A DNA stretch of 64,000 nt from the NCBI RefSeq assembly GCF_000315015.1, contig NZ_BAEP01000054.1:1-64000 (forward strand), written 5' to 3'. This DNA comes from Paraglaciecola mesophila KMM 241 (GTDB lineage: Bacteria > Pseudomonadota > Gammaproteobacteria > Enterobacterales > Alteromonadaceae). The notes beneath the pieces are model-generated. The model saw nothing but the letters and a program-made list of their open reading frames with translations. It was not told the DNA's origin and did not search any database. The translations under genes and the position numbers were made by a program. Positions 27,985 to 37,551 of the stretch are shown here, piece after piece; the first letter of the stretch is position 1, and every line of letters starts with the position of its first letter.

Positions 27985-28590
27985 TTATTCCTTACTCAAG
28001 AATGTCACTTGCTGACACGCTCTTTGAATGGGTTTGGGTAGTTTAACTAATACAGCATCTCGGTGTTGCCGCCATTTTTGCATCGCATAATAGAAATAAT
28101 GGATGTCGTAATGGGTAATATCTGACTGACCGTTGCTTTGGCGCATGCCGCCACTTTCAATTTTTACTCGTTCGTATTCAAATAGCATATGTAGTTTTAA
28201 AGCCGAAGTATTAAAAGATAATACTTGTGCCTCAAGACCATTGCAGTTTATCTTTTGTTGAGCATACTCAAGTGCAGCCCACTCAAGTATTAATCCACTA
28301 CCTGGTGCGCAATTTACCTCACCCAGATAACACCCCCACTGCATCACGGAATGTTGAGTATCACTAACGTTCAACACACCAACAGGGCGAGAGTGTTGGC
28401 AGTAAATCCAGCATTCACGGTTGCTATCTTGCATTAAAGTTTCAAACCAATGCTGATGTTCATCCCACGCAATAAGTTTATCGTAATGCATATTTTCTCG
28501 CACTCTTTCGCTATTGCGCCAATGCCAAACAGTTGACAAATGGGATGCGTTAATCGGTACAAAACAATGCTCACTGGTAACGTCATTCAT
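27985..28590 (-). CDS. pseH: PseH-type N-acetyltransferase of pseudaminic acid synthesis
   Basis: A 201-residue GNAT-fold protein (VWHWRNSERVRENMHYD at the start, HQHWFETLM, RPVGVLNVSD). The opening resembles PseH, which uses acetyl-CoA to acetylate the C4 amine of UDP-4-amino-4,6-dideoxy-N-acetyl-beta-L-altrosamine. It overlaps the pseG stop by four bases. Its C-terminus (QKWRQHRDAVLVKLPK) is longer than the simplest PseH. An acyl group other than acetyl is possible given the neighbouring ACP system. Confidence 0.82.
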   Translation of the reverse strand: MNDVTSEHCFVPINASHLSTVWHWRNSERVRENMHYDKLIAWDEHQHWFETLMQDSNRECWIYCQHSRPVGVLNVSDTQHSVMQWGCYLGEVNCAPGSGLILEWAALEYAQQKINCNGLEAQVLSFNTSALKLHMLFEYERVKIESGGMRQSNGQSDITHYDIHYFYYAMQKWRQHRDAVLVKLPKPIQRACQQVTFLSKE

Positions 28591-29708
28591 AGCAAGTTAG
28601 TCTCGTGTGGTCCATTAGGCAGCTCTGAATAAAGTGCAGTAAAAATACGATTAAACCCCGCTTGCTGACGAGCAGACAATGCATTGCTATGCATTTGGTT
28701 TAATAATTCTGGTTGATGCCACAGTGCCATCGATTTTTGTACTATTTGCTCAAGCAATAATACTTTGGCGTTCATTTCAAATGTTGGCTGCTCTTGCAGA
28801 GCATTTTCAATACTCACAAGGCACCAGCCCTGCCCTCTCGCCTGCTCACTAGCGAAGAATTGATTCTTAGCCGTCACCACTAAAATTGAAGGCGTGGCGC
28901 AATGTAACAGCTCAAACTGGCTAGCGCCGGCAGCCGAAATAGCTAAACGCCCCTGTTGAAATACTTCTGCTACTTGCTGGCAGTCATGAAAATATTCTAT
29001 CGATAGGTGGCTGTGTTTTATAAATTTTTCTAGCTCATCAGTATGCTGATAACCACTCCCTGTAATGATAGTGATCGGAAGTCGAATAGAAGATTCAGAA
29101 AAAAGTTTCAGTAAGGGCAGAGTAAGCTGACTTGGATCGCTACCGCCGAACATCAAAATCAAGCGGTTACGCTTATTGAAGGGGAGTGTTTGCACCTGAT
29201 AAAATTCTTGTCTAAGAACACGATAGTTATCACCCGCACAGCACCATGCATTTGGAGCAAGGTCGCTATAGTTTAGTTTATCTGCCCCACTCGCCCAATT
29301 GATGATCATGGATAAATGCTCATCTTTAATACCCGCATCCAATAAATGACCATCGTCAAACATAGCCAGTTTACTGGTATTTAAATCTAGCAATTTTCGG
29401 TAGCGGGAATCAAATTGGTATCCATCTAGGATCAGCCAGTCAGCTTGCTCTTTAGTACACAGTTGCTGTAATTCGTGATGTTCATCATAACGTGAGCTAG
29501 CTGCCATAACGTGCAACTCCCCCACCCAATCACTGCGGGTTTGGCAATGCGGCAAACTATTCTGACTCACTGCAAATATCACTCTTACATTGCGACTATG
29601 TAAACTTTGCGCTAGCGCAAGGCAACGCATCACGTGTCCTAAACCGATATCCGCTCCCGCGTCGACTCGAAATATAATACATTGCGGTTTTAGCTTACTA
29701 TCTAACAT
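28587..29708 (-). CDS. pseG: UDP-2,4-diacetamido-trideoxy-altropyranose hydrolase PseG
   Basis: A 373-residue GT-B-like hydrolase that removes UDP before condensation with phosphoenolpyruvate. Typical PseG features are FRVDAGADIGLGHVMRCLALA with the catalytic histidine of GHVMR, LILDGYQFD, LILMFGGSDPSQLTLP and AISAAGASQFELL. It overlaps pseI by 11 bases. Normal length for the family. Confidence 0.92.
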   Translation of the reverse strand: MLDSKLKPQCIIFRVDAGADIGLGHVMRCLALAQSLHSRNVRVIFAVSQNSLPHCQTRSDWVGELHVMAASSRYDEHHELQQLCTKEQADWLILDGYQFDSRYRKLLDLNTSKLAMFDDGHLLDAGIKDEHLSMIINWASGADKLNYSDLAPNAWCCAGDNYRVLRQEFYQVQTLPFNKRNRLILMFGGSDPSQLTLPLLKLFSESSIRLPITIITGSGYQHTDELEKFIKHSHLSIEYFHDCQQVAEVFQQGRLAISAAGASQFELLHCATPSILVVTAKNQFFASEQARGQGWCLVSIENALQEQPTFEMNAKVLLLEQIVQKSMALWHQPELLNQMHSNALSARQQAGFNRIFTALYSELPNGPHETNLL

Positions 29709-30765
29709 GGGACCAATTAAGTGCTGTGCCTTTCATTATGTCTTGTGTCGCCTGTTTACCTTGCAAGTCTTCCCAATGCTTGGGTGCTAAACCGAAAGCT
29801 GGGCGGACTACGCGTAGATTCGTCTCAGTAAACGCCTCGCCTGCTTTAATATTTTCACTAGCATAAATTGAGCGGCGATACTGTTTGGACTTTTGTTCAA
29901 CATCACTGCCCCCGTATTTTACCTCGCCGAGCGCTTGCCAAGCTCGCTGTGTTTCATCCACCAGCATTTTAAATTCACTTGGCTCTAATGAAAAAGCGGC
30001 ATCAACACCACCTGCACCCCTATCAAGTACGAAGTGCTTTTCAATAACAGCTGCGCCTAACGCAATCGAAGCAACTGACACGCCAACCCCAGCAGTATGA
30101 TCCGATAACCCCACCTCACAACTAAACGCATCACGCAGATGAGGGATGGTGTACAAGTTTGTATTTGACGCCTGAGCAGGATAAGTACTAGTGCATTTAA
30201 GCAGTATTATATCGTCGCAGCCCGCTGCTTTAGCTGCTACTACAGCAGCCTCTATTTCACTTAATGCTGCCATGCCAGTCGACATAATAATCGGCTTACC
30301 CATAGATGCCGTTTTACTAATAAGGGGAATATCGGTTAGCTCAAAAGAGGCAATTTTGTAGCAGGGCACTTCTAAGTCGCCAAGAAAATCGACGGCGTTA
30401 GCATCAAAGGGAGAACTAAAAGCCAGCATACCGAGCTCTTTGGCTCTATTAAAAAGCACACTGTGCCACTCATACGGCGTGGCAGCTTTTGCATATAAAC
30501 CGTGTAAAGAAGCACCATGCCATAAACTGTCTTTTTCTTGGATAACAAAATCGGCGGTATTGACATCCAACGTCATGCTATCGGCGGTAAATGTTTGTAA
30601 TTTTATAGCGTGGGCGCCTACCTTAGCAGCGGCTTCAACCATATCCAGAGCTAACGACAGTTGTTGATTATGGTTGCCACTCAGCTCGGCAATAATAAAA
30701 GGCGGATGCTGGAGCCCAATAGGCCTGTCACCAATGAAAATCGTGGAATGTTTATTTATCGACAT
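29698..30765 (-). CDS. pseI: Pseudaminic acid synthase PseI
   Basis: A 355-residue NeuB-family enzyme that condenses the 6-deoxy-altrose derivative with phosphoenolpyruvate. The TIM-barrel part shows FIIAELSGNHNQ, HAIKLQTFTADSMTLD, FSSPFDANAVDFL, YKIASFELTD, STGMAALSEIEAA and LSDHTAGVGVS. The C-terminal SAF domain follows RSIYASENIKAGEAF. The TLDV and FELTD elements favour PseI over sialic acid synthase NeuB. Confidence 0.94.
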   Translation of the reverse strand: MSINKHSTIFIGDRPIGLQHPPFIIAELSGNHNQQLSLALDMVEAAAKVGAHAIKLQTFTADSMTLDVNTADFVIQEKDSLWHGASLHGLYAKAATPYEWHSVLFNRAKELGMLAFSSPFDANAVDFLGDLEVPCYKIASFELTDIPLISKTASMGKPIIMSTGMAALSEIEAAVVAAKAAGCDDIILLKCTSTYPAQASNTNLYTIPHLRDAFSCEVGLSDHTAGVGVSVASIALGAAVIEKHFVLDRGAGGVDAAFSLEPSEFKMLVDETQRAWQALGEVKYGGSDVEQKSKQYRRSIYASENIKAGEAFTETNLRVVRPAFGLAPKHWEDLQGKQATQDIMKGTALNWSHVR

Positions 30766-30803
30766 AGATACGTTCTTAGCATGTATACGTTTTAGCTTTT
30801 AGG

Positions 30804-31880
30804 TTATCGACTTTTTTCGGCAAAAATTGATTCTATGCCATCTGTCAACTCTTCAGGCGTATCGCAACAGCACACTGATTGCTCCCTTTGGGTAAAGGGG
30901 CAATGCACTGGGCAACGAGCAGTTTGGTCGGTGGCGTAATCGGGCATACTGATCAACGGAGACTCACTGGCGCTGATTAACAGTGTTGAGCAACCCACTG
31001 CCTTGCCATACCATTGTGATTCCCCCGGCTTAGTGATGACTAAATCAGCCCCGGCGACATTATTTAACGTTTCCATTAAACGTCTTTCTTTGCTTCCATT
31101 AGTCCAAACTTGGAACCCTTTAAGTTCAAGCATCTCCTTCAGCTCACAAATATATGGATAAGCATATCCATCATGAGCATCCGCTAGACATAACGAGATT
31201 TTTTTTGCTGTTGTTTGTTCAGAACGTGATTCTGAAAGAGCGCACTCGGTAGAAAGTGACTTGGTATTGCGTATGCTCTCAATCGACAAACTCACATCAA
31301 TATCAATGTCTTTGAAACCGCAACATTCACGCAAGTAAAACTCAGTGTAACCCGCATCAAACTGTTGAGTATTCCACCATTGACTCTGTAAACGTGTCAT
31401 ACCGTGAAAAGTACTTTGCATATAACGCTCAGTTGATTGAACAAAATCGGGTTGCAAAGTTTGGTCTTGGAATTGGTTGAGTAATGTTTGTACAGAGATA
31501 TTGAGCATATTGCCAGCGACACTCTCACCTGCATCATGAAGAAAACGCGCCAAAAAACAAGGCATGAAAGCAGTATCGAGATTGACTATTTGCGTGTATT
31601 CATTGGGAATTATTGTTTCGGCTAAGCCCAAAAAAGCTTCGATCGCTACTAATAAATCATTAGGCCAAGCGTGGGCGGGTAAGGTTATCGTTTCAACGTT
31701 CGGATCGACCAGATGAATAATATCGGCGCCAGCACCAAAGGTCAGAAAATCAATGTGACTGTCAGGGAATTTAGTTTGAAAATGACGCAATGCTGCAACG
31801 CCTATTGTTGCTGCGTCTTTGACACTCAACATTCGGATAAGCAGTATTCGCTCAGCATTCGGCGAAGTCGTTTGCTGCAT
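30804..31880 (-). CDS. Family 9 glycosyltransferase (heptosyltransferase-like)
   Basis: A 358-residue GT-B enzyme inserted between pseF and pseI. The N-terminus ILLIRMLSVKDAATIGVAALRHFQTKFP and the strand IDFLTFGAGADII resemble GT9. The C-terminal half has KISLCLADAHDGYAYPYI and GADLVITKPGESQWYGKAVGCSTLLI. Near the end is a cysteine-rich segment (CPVHCPFTQREQSVCCCD), unusual for GT9 and possibly a metal site. Its position inside the pse operon suggests transfer of a sugar in the flagellin glycan. Confidence 0.78.
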   Translation of the reverse strand: MQQTTSPNAERILLIRMLSVKDAATIGVAALRHFQTKFPDSHIDFLTFGAGADIIHLVDPNVETITLPAHAWPNDLLVAIEAFLGLAETIIPNEYTQIVNLDTAFMPCFLARFLHDAGESVAGNMLNISVQTLLNQFQDQTLQPDFVQSTERYMQSTFHGMTRLQSQWWNTQQFDAGYTEFYLRECCGFKDIDIDVSLSIESIRNTKSLSTECALSESRSEQTTAKKISLCLADAHDGYAYPYICELKEMLELKGFQVWTNGSKERRLMETLNNVAGADLVITKPGESQWYGKAVGCSTLLISASESPLISMPDYATDQTARCPVHCPFTQREQSVCCCDTPEELTDGIESIFAEKSR

Positions 31881-31881
31881 A

Positions 31882-32583
31882 TTATTCCCCTATTTGTGAT
31901 TGCATGTACGCTTTATACATTAACTCAGCGCGCTCCCAATCTTCAAGTGTATCAATGTCTTGCACTAAATGGCGAGGTAACGCGATTGGGATACTCGTTT
32001 CACTAAATGTGGGGGTCCCTTTTAAAAAGGCTTCGCTTTTGCCCCAATAGAATTGCCCCGCGTCATGATAAGCTTCTTCTAAGTCTTGTGAACGCTTGGG
32101 GATGTCTTGTGGACTAAAAGGATATACACCACCATTTTTCATTTTTAATGCCCGCTGAATGGGGAATGGAAAACTGGTAACAGAAAACGCAAAGTGCTTA
32201 GAAACATCCGCTGTTAACCTTTTAAACCCGTCTTTTAGCGCAGTCACTTGAAGGAAGGGAGCTGTAGCATATATGCAGCAAGTATGACTTGGCGCTTCGC
32301 CCTGCTCCTGAACAAATTTTATTGCGTGCTGAACAACGGGAACTGTACCTGTGAAATCATCAGAGAGATGTTCTGGCCTCATAAATGGAACCTCAGCGCC
32401 ACACTTTATCGCAATATCCGCTATGTGCTGACTGTCAGTAGAAACAATAATCTTGTCAAAGAGTTCAGAATTTCTGGCCGCTTCGATGGAGTAAGCGATT
32501 AATGGTTTACCACAGAACATCTTACTGTTCTTACCAGGAATACGTTTGCTTCCTCCTCTGGCAGGGATAATAGCGAGGTTCAT
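31882..32583 (-). CDS. pseF: Pseudaminic acid cytidylyltransferase PseF
   Basis: A 233-residue CMP-nonulosonate synthetase. It begins LAIIPARGGSKRIPGKN, the CTP-binding signature, then FCGKPLIAYSIEAA and DKIIVSTDSQHIA. The end GRT-like ALPRHLVQDIDTLEDWERAE is characteristic. It activates pseudaminic acid with CTP for use by Maf-type transferases. Confidence 0.94.
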   Translation of the reverse strand: MNLAIIPARGGSKRIPGKNSKMFCGKPLIAYSIEAARNSELFDKIIVSTDSQHIADIAIKCGAEVPFMRPEHLSDDFTGTVPVVQHAIKFVQEQGEAPSHTCCIYATAPFLQVTALKDGFKRLTADVSKHFAFSVTSFPFPIQRALKMKNGGVYPFSPQDIPKRSQDLEEAYHDAGQFYWGKSEAFLKGTPTFSETSIPIALPRHLVQDIDTLEDWERAELMYKAYMQSQIGE

Positions 32584-32593
32584 TTATTAGGTT

Positions 32594-33736
32594 TCACTGT
32601 AAAACATCAATAAGTGTATCAATTACGTGCTGCTGCTGTGAAGCTGACATCGTTGGAAACAAAGGTAACGTAATGGCATATTTATAAAAGGCCTCAGAAT
32701 AAGGAAAATCGCCTTTTTGGAAACCAAGCTTTTGATAATATGGCTGAATATGAATGGGAATGTAGTGTACGTTAACACCAATCCCCCGACTCCTAAGTGC
32801 GTCAAACACAGCTTTTCGGTCGTGTGTTGAAAGCTCAATCATAAAAAGGTGCCATGCACTGGTGGCAAGCGTTTCCTCACTTGGCAATTTAATGGGCAAC
32901 GGACGTAATGCTGTTAAATACATAGCCGCTTTTTCACGCCTGTGTTGAATAAACGCATCTAACTTATTTAACTGCGATAAACCCAACGCACCATGAATGT
33001 CACTCATACGGTAGTTATAACCAAGCACTTGCTGCTCGTAATACCAAGCGCCTTGTTCTTTATCCTCTAACGCTGATGGCTCTCTAGTAATGCCGTGCTT
33101 AGCGAACAAGGTTAAGCGCTCTAATAAACCTTTATCATTTGTTGTTATTGCCCCGCCCTCGGCCGAGGTAATAGATTTAACAGGATGAAAGCTTAACACA
33201 GTCATATCACTAAACTGGCAACTGCCAACCGGCTTATCTTGATAGGTTGCACCTAAAGCGTGTGCCGCATCTTCAATAAGCGTAATATTGTGCCTGCTTG
33301 TTAGCGCAGCGATCGCTTGCATATCACAAGACACACCTGCAAAGTGGACTACGATCAAAACCTTAGGGAACTTGCTACAGTTAGCCAGTTTATTTTTAAG
33401 GCCTTCAATAGAGATGTTCCGTGTGAGCGGGTCAATGTCTACGAAATCAATGTCGGCACCACAGTAGCGAGCACAGTTGGCTGAAGCAACAAATGAGTTG
33501 GGTACTGTCCAAACTAAATCTAATGGACCCACACCAGCGGCTAGGCAAGCAACATGAAGGGCGGATGTACCGCTGTTTACAGCTAAGGTATGAGCTGCTT
33601 GGGTATAATCACACAGTGCACTTTCGAACGCAGGAACCGTGGAGCCTTGCGTTAGAAATTGATTTTGAAGTACATCGACAACAGCATCTATGTCATCTTG
33701 GTCAACCGCGTGACGTCCATATGGCAGCATGTTCAA
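32594..33736 (-). CDS. pseC: UDP-4-amino-4,6-dideoxy-N-acetyl-altrosamine transaminase PseC
   Basis: A 380-residue PLP enzyme of the DegT/DnrJ/EryC1 family. Visible features are the N-terminal YGRHAVDQDDIDAVVDVL, NSGTSALHVA, the DAAHALGA segment and the PLP-binding lysine in SFHPVKSITSAEGG. It aminates the 4-keto sugar made by PseB. Two bases separate it from pseB. Confidence 0.95.
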   Translation of the reverse strand: MNMLPYGRHAVDQDDIDAVVDVLQNQFLTQGSTVPAFESALCDYTQAAHTLAVNSGTSALHVACLAAGVGPLDLVWTVPNSFVASANCARYCGADIDFVDIDPLTRNISIEGLKNKLANCSKFPKVLIVVHFAGVSCDMQAIAALTSRHNITLIEDAAHALGATYQDKPVGSCQFSDMTVLSFHPVKSITSAEGGAITTNDKGLLERLTLFAKHGITREPSALEDKEQGAWYYEQQVLGYNYRMSDIHGALGLSQLNKLDAFIQHRREKAAMYLTALRPLPIKLPSEETLATSAWHLFMIELSTHDRKAVFDALRSRGIGVNVHYIPIHIQPYYQKLGFQKGDFPYSEAFYKYAITLPLFPTMSASQQQHVIDTLIDVLQ

Positions 33737-33738
33737 TG

Positions 33739-34737
33739 CTAATCCGTCGTGCTATCTAGTGTACGTAGCTCTTCCACGGATAAGAAATGAGGATTAGTGC
33801 CGGAGTGATACTCAAATTTATCTTCTACCGCTTTACCTGACTCACCGAGTTTGTTGCGCTTATAGTTAATATTTTTTTCGAAAAAAACGATGGCCGGTGT
33901 AATCACATAATGATCATCGAACTCCAATGAATGATGGGCCATCTCTTCCGGCACCATCACCTCATGCAGTTTTTCACCAGGGCGAATACCAACGAGCTCA
34001 TGCTCACGGGTACCGCTCATAGATTCCACTAGGTCGAGGATGGCGACAGATGGAATTTTAGGAACAAAAATTTCTCCCCCTTGCATTCGTTGAAAGTTCT
34101 TTACCACGAATTCAACGCCCTCATCTAATGTAATCCAAAAGCGTGTCATTTCTGCATGGGTGACTGGTAAATTAGATTTACCTTGCTCCATCAAAGAGCG
34201 ATAAAACGGCACTACTGAGCCACGTGAGCCAACAACATTGCCATAACGTACAACTGAGAATCTAGGCCCTTTAGCACCAGACATATTATTTGCTGCAACA
34301 AACAGCTTGTCTGAGGCGAGTTTTGTTGCTCCATACAAATTAACTGGATTGGCTGCTTTGTCAGTGGACAAAGCGATTACGCGACTTACGTTAGCTGCTA
34401 TTGCCGCATCAATCACGTTTTGTGCGCCATTTATATTCGTTTTAATACATTCATTCGGATTATACTCAGCCGCTGGAACTTGCTTTAGGGCTGCTGCATG
34501 AACCACGAGATCCACTTCCCGCATGGCGGAAATCATACGTTCTTTGTCACGTACATCGCCAATAAAATAACGCATGCAGGGCGCATCAAAAACTTGCTGC
34601 ATTTCAAACTGCTTTAATTCATCTCGAGAATAAATAATGAGCTTTTGCGGTTGGTAGTGTTTTAAAATAAACGAAACGAAACGCTTACCAAATGAGCCGG
34701 TACCGCCAGTAATAAGGATTGATTTATTATTAAACAT
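33739..34737 (-). CDS. pseB: UDP-N-acetylglucosamine 4,6-dehydratase (inverting) PseB
   Basis: A 332-residue extended SDR with the cofactor loop ILITGGTGSFGKRFV and the catalytic YGATKLASDK, typical of the CapD/PseB group. It performs dehydration and C5 inversion of UDP-GlcNAc, the first step of CMP-pseudaminic acid synthesis. It is the first gene of the long sugar operon; the 132 bases upstream separate it from fliT and contain no unmistakable sigma-54 or sigma-28 site. Confidence 0.95.
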   Translation of the reverse strand: MFNNKSILITGGTGSFGKRFVSFILKHYQPQKLIIYSRDELKQFEMQQVFDAPCMRYFIGDVRDKERMISAMREVDLVVHAAALKQVPAAEYNPNECIKTNINGAQNVIDAAIAANVSRVIALSTDKAANPVNLYGATKLASDKLFVAANNMSGAKGPRFSVVRYGNVVGSRGSVVPFYRSLMEQGKSNLPVTHAEMTRFWITLDEGVEFVVKNFQRMQGGEIFVPKIPSVAILDLVESMSGTREHELVGIRPGEKLHEVMVPEEMAHHSLEFDDHYVITPAIVFFEKNINYKRNKLGESGKAVEDKFEYHSGTNPHFLSVEELRTLDSTTD

Positions 34738-34869
34738 TGTTGTTCATCACCGATGGGTTAGGCTTTCTTTGGTTTCATTCTAGTGTATATGACTATGAAT
34801 CTTAAGGATATTCCCAAAATAGAGATAATTGAACATTCCTTTACATACACAACCCCCTCTCAGTTAACC

Positions 34870-35178
34870 CTAATAGTACTTTTTAACCGCCTTTCGCCCA
34901 CGTATTAAACCACTCAACTGTTTTAAAGACGCATCAAAAAGCTGCTGGGCAAGCTCTACTAGCGCATCGTTAACCTTGATCTCCGCTTCACAGAATTCTG
35001 TTTTTTGAGCAGGCTCCAAGGAATCTAAATATTCTTTAATACATTTATCTCTCTGAACTGAGATTGAATGAAAGGATTTTTCATCGAGCGCTTCATCTTG
35101 GAGTAGAGATGAAAGTTTCTGATTGATACTCACCAATTCACTGGGTGTAAATGGGTGATTTAGTTCAATACTTTTCAC
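34870..35178 (-). CDS. fliT: FliT-like flagellar export chaperone
   Basis: A 102-residue helical protein that overlaps the fliS stop by four bases, the place where fliT (FlaI) lies in Vibrio-type flagellin loci. The sequence is charged, with helices around VSINQKLSSLLQD and ALVELAQQLFDASLKQL. FliT chaperones the cap protein FliD. Sequence conservation in this family is low, so the call leans on position and size. Confidence 0.6.
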   Translation of the reverse strand: MKSIELNHPFTPSELVSINQKLSSLLQDEALDEKSFHSISVQRDKCIKEYLDSLEPAQKTEFCEAEIKVNDALVELAQQLFDASLKQLSGLIRGRKAVKKYY

Positions 35179-35606
35179 ACTACGGCTTGTCGTTTTTGGC
35201 GTTGCGCTTCATAAGCATCTTGCTTAGCGTCTTCTGGAATTTGTGACCATGCCGTTTTGATAGGCAACATTAAACCAATGACTTCATCCATAATCTGTAG
35301 ATTGTTCTGCACTGTCGCATCAGTTAACCTTTGAACCATATAGTCGTAAAGTGAGAATAAATTTTCTGCCACTTCAGCGTTATTAGTCAAATCAAGCGTA
35401 TCACGCAGATTAATTAAAATAGCTGTGCATCGACCAATATGCTGAGCTTTTTCAGCATACTCTTTACGCTCCATACAGCCCTTTGCATACGCCATTCTAT
35501 CAAGTGCCCCTTGCATTAGCATCAAGGTCAATTTATGTGGATCTGCTTGGGCAATTTCTTGTTTTAAATTGCCTTTTTTATAGGCATTAATACCTTTTAA
35601 AGCCAT
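35175..35606 (-). CDS. fliS: Flagellin chaperone FliS
   Basis: A 143-residue helical protein with the FliS hallmarks DPHKLTLMLMQGALDRMAYAKG and NLRDTLDLTNNAEVAENLFSLYDYM. It binds the C-terminal helices of flagellin in the cytoplasm until export. It is followed by fliT and preceded by fliD, the standard order. Confidence 0.96.
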   Translation of the reverse strand: MALKGINAYKKGNLKQEIAQADPHKLTLMLMQGALDRMAYAKGCMERKEYAEKAQHIGRCTAILINLRDTLDLTNNAEVAENLFSLYDYMVQRLTDATVQNNLQIMDEVIGLMLPIKTAWSQIPEDAKQDAYEAQRQKRQAVV

Positions 35607-35625
35607 CTATATTCTCCTATCCTAC

Positions 35626-37086
35626 CTATGCAGAACCCAATGATGCCAGAAGTGCTGACCCCGTTTGGTTGAGCTGTGCAACAGTCTGATCTAAATTTAA
35701 ATATTTATCACGTAGGATTTGTTCAGTCGAGGCCATCCGTAATTCGAATTGCTCTCGCTCATCCGCTAACTGATCTTTCTGGTCTTGTACGGACTTCTCT
35801 CTGGATGTCAGTAAGCCACTGTAATTTGTATACTGCTCTACGTAATCGTGCATTCGAACAGCCACACCGTTTTCGCTATCCGCAAACAATGCAGCTATAT
35901 CGTCAAAGCTATCTTCCAAAGCGTCTTTTAGTCTATCTTCACCGCTGCCGAAACCAAATTTGTCTGATGAGCCTATTTCCAAGTCACCGTCTTCATTAAA
36001 CTCAATACCCAACTGGAATAGCGTCCCCAGCCCTGACGACGAAACGTTAGCACTAATCATGTTTGAAAGACCTTGCTGAATACCCCGAATCATAGAGTCA
36101 CCGGCAAGAGCGCCATCTTCTTCCAAATCTGATGCGCCATAACGAGTTAATGTGGTAATTTGGGTATTCAAGGCATTAAAATTATCAACGAAGTCTCGTA
36201 TTTTGCCTTCTAGTCCCTCTGCATCAAAGCCTATTTTCAAATTCGATGTCTTGGGCGTTATGCCATCATCATCTAATTCTGATAACTGAGACACGGTAAA
36301 GGAAACGTTCTCAATCACGTTTTCAAATTCCGTGGTACTGCTTTCAACCGCTATTCCATCAATAGTCGCTTTTGAATTCTGAGCACTTTTTACAGTATCT
36401 AAATAGGCAGCGGTTTCCGTTGAGTCAGTCGTAGCAACTCTGTTTAAGTCGGCAATGTTGTTATCATTAACGATCACTAAATCGTTACCTTCACCTTGAA
36501 CTGATGAAGTGAATACTAATTTTGCACCGCCGGAGGCAGTGCCAGTATCAATAATACTCGAACGAACACCGAAGTTGTCGTCAGAGCTGTTAATAGCAGA
36601 ACTCAATTGCTGGAGCGTCATGCCAGCTGTCACGTTGATAGAAAAGGTATCAGTGGTCGCGCCGATTTTAAATGTCAAACTGCCTGCCTGAGCACTGACC
36701 GAGTCAGACGTGCTTGAAAAGCCACCATCGACTGCATTATCCGTTTCTATTCGACTACCACTGGCTAATTGGGTGACGGCAATTGCGTAGTCTGCTTCTA
36801 CAGCGCTGTTTGATGCTTCGGCCGTAAACGGTTCGATGTTCTCGCTCGGATTTTTAATCGTCGGCTCACGGCCTTTTAGGTTGGCATCGCTTCGCAGTTC
36901 ATCTACGCTATCTAAAAATTCCTTCATTTTAGACTTAAGCGTACCAATACTGGATATTTCGGCATCATAAGACTCTTCTTGAGAATCAAGACGCGCCTGC
37001 TTAGGCGACCGTTCAGCCTCCAATAACTGGCTAACTAAGGCCTCAAGATCAAGACCTGAACCGACCCCTAGCGATTGAATTGACAT
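35626..37086 (-). CDS. fliD: Flagellar filament cap protein FliD
   Basis: A 486-residue hook-associated protein 2. The N-terminal LGVGSGLDLEALVSQLLEAE and the C-terminal heptad region (LTSREKSVQDQKDQLADEREQFELRM) are typical, as is ANVSSSGLGTLFQLGIEFNEDG. It caps the filament and promotes flagellin folding. It lies between flaG and fliS on the same strand. Confidence 0.96.
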   Translation of the reverse strand: MSIQSLGVGSGLDLEALVSQLLEAERSPKQARLDSQEESYDAEISSIGTLKSKMKEFLDSVDELRSDANLKGREPTIKNPSENIEPFTAEASNSAVEADYAIAVTQLASGSRIETDNAVDGGFSSTSDSVSAQAGSLTFKIGATTDTFSINVTAGMTLQQLSSAINSSDDNFGVRSSIIDTGTASGGAKLVFTSSVQGEGNDLVIVNDNNIADLNRVATTDSTETAAYLDTVKSAQNSKATIDGIAVESSTTEFENVIENVSFTVSQLSELDDDGITPKTSNLKIGFDAEGLEGKIRDFVDNFNALNTQITTLTRYGASDLEEDGALAGDSMIRGIQQGLSNMISANVSSSGLGTLFQLGIEFNEDGDLEIGSSDKFGFGSGEDRLKDALEDSFDDIAALFADSENGVAVRMHDYVEQYTNYSGLLTSREKSVQDQKDQLADEREQFELRMASTEQILRDKYLNLDQTVAQLNQTGSALLASLGSA

Positions 37087-37110
37087 AATTACCTCTCACC
37101 TAAAAATGAT

Positions 37111-37551
37111 TTAGGCCTGTTTATTGAAAAACATCCCTACCGCTGAACCTACATCCATCTGCAAATCTTGAATACGCCGCGATAAATTAAGTACCTCTTC
37201 TGTGGGGATTTGTCTAATAACGTCCCCACTTTCAGAGTCTGTTACCTTGACCACTTGTTTACCGCTGTCTTCATCCACCGAGAAATTTAATTGCTTGTTT
37301 CTGGTTTGAACAAATTCGTTAACCTCTAAAAGCGCTTCGTCCAGCTCTTGCTTCGAAAGCTCACGATCCTCTTGTACTTGTTTATCGGCTGTCGAAGCAA
37401 ACCCTTTAGTATCCTCACCGTTTATATCACTGGCAGATTTAACATCGAGCAAGGAAACATTCGTTTGTTTCTTAACATCCGTATTTAGAACATTTTCATT
37501 GTTAGTCAAATCAGCAACATTCCTGCCAACTTGTGAAAGATTAACTTCCAT
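37111..37551 (-). CDS. flaG: Flagellar protein FlaG
   Basis: A 146-residue protein with the FlaG core at its C-terminus: LNFSVDEDSGKQVVKVTDSESGDVIRQIPTEEVLNL. I chose the ATG at 37551 (MEVNLSQVG), preceded by AAGGGGTGG; an in-frame start 16 codons earlier is less likely. FlaG affects filament length. It lies 127 bases after the last flagellin gene and 24 bases before fliD. Confidence 0.9.
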   Translation of the reverse strand: MEVNLSQVGRNVADLTNNENVLNTDVKKQTNVSLLDVKSASDINGEDTKGFASTADKQVQEDRELSKQELDEALLEVNEFVQTRNKQLNFSVDEDSGKQVVKVTDSESGDVIRQIPTEEVLNLSRRIQDLQMDVGSAVGMFFNKQA

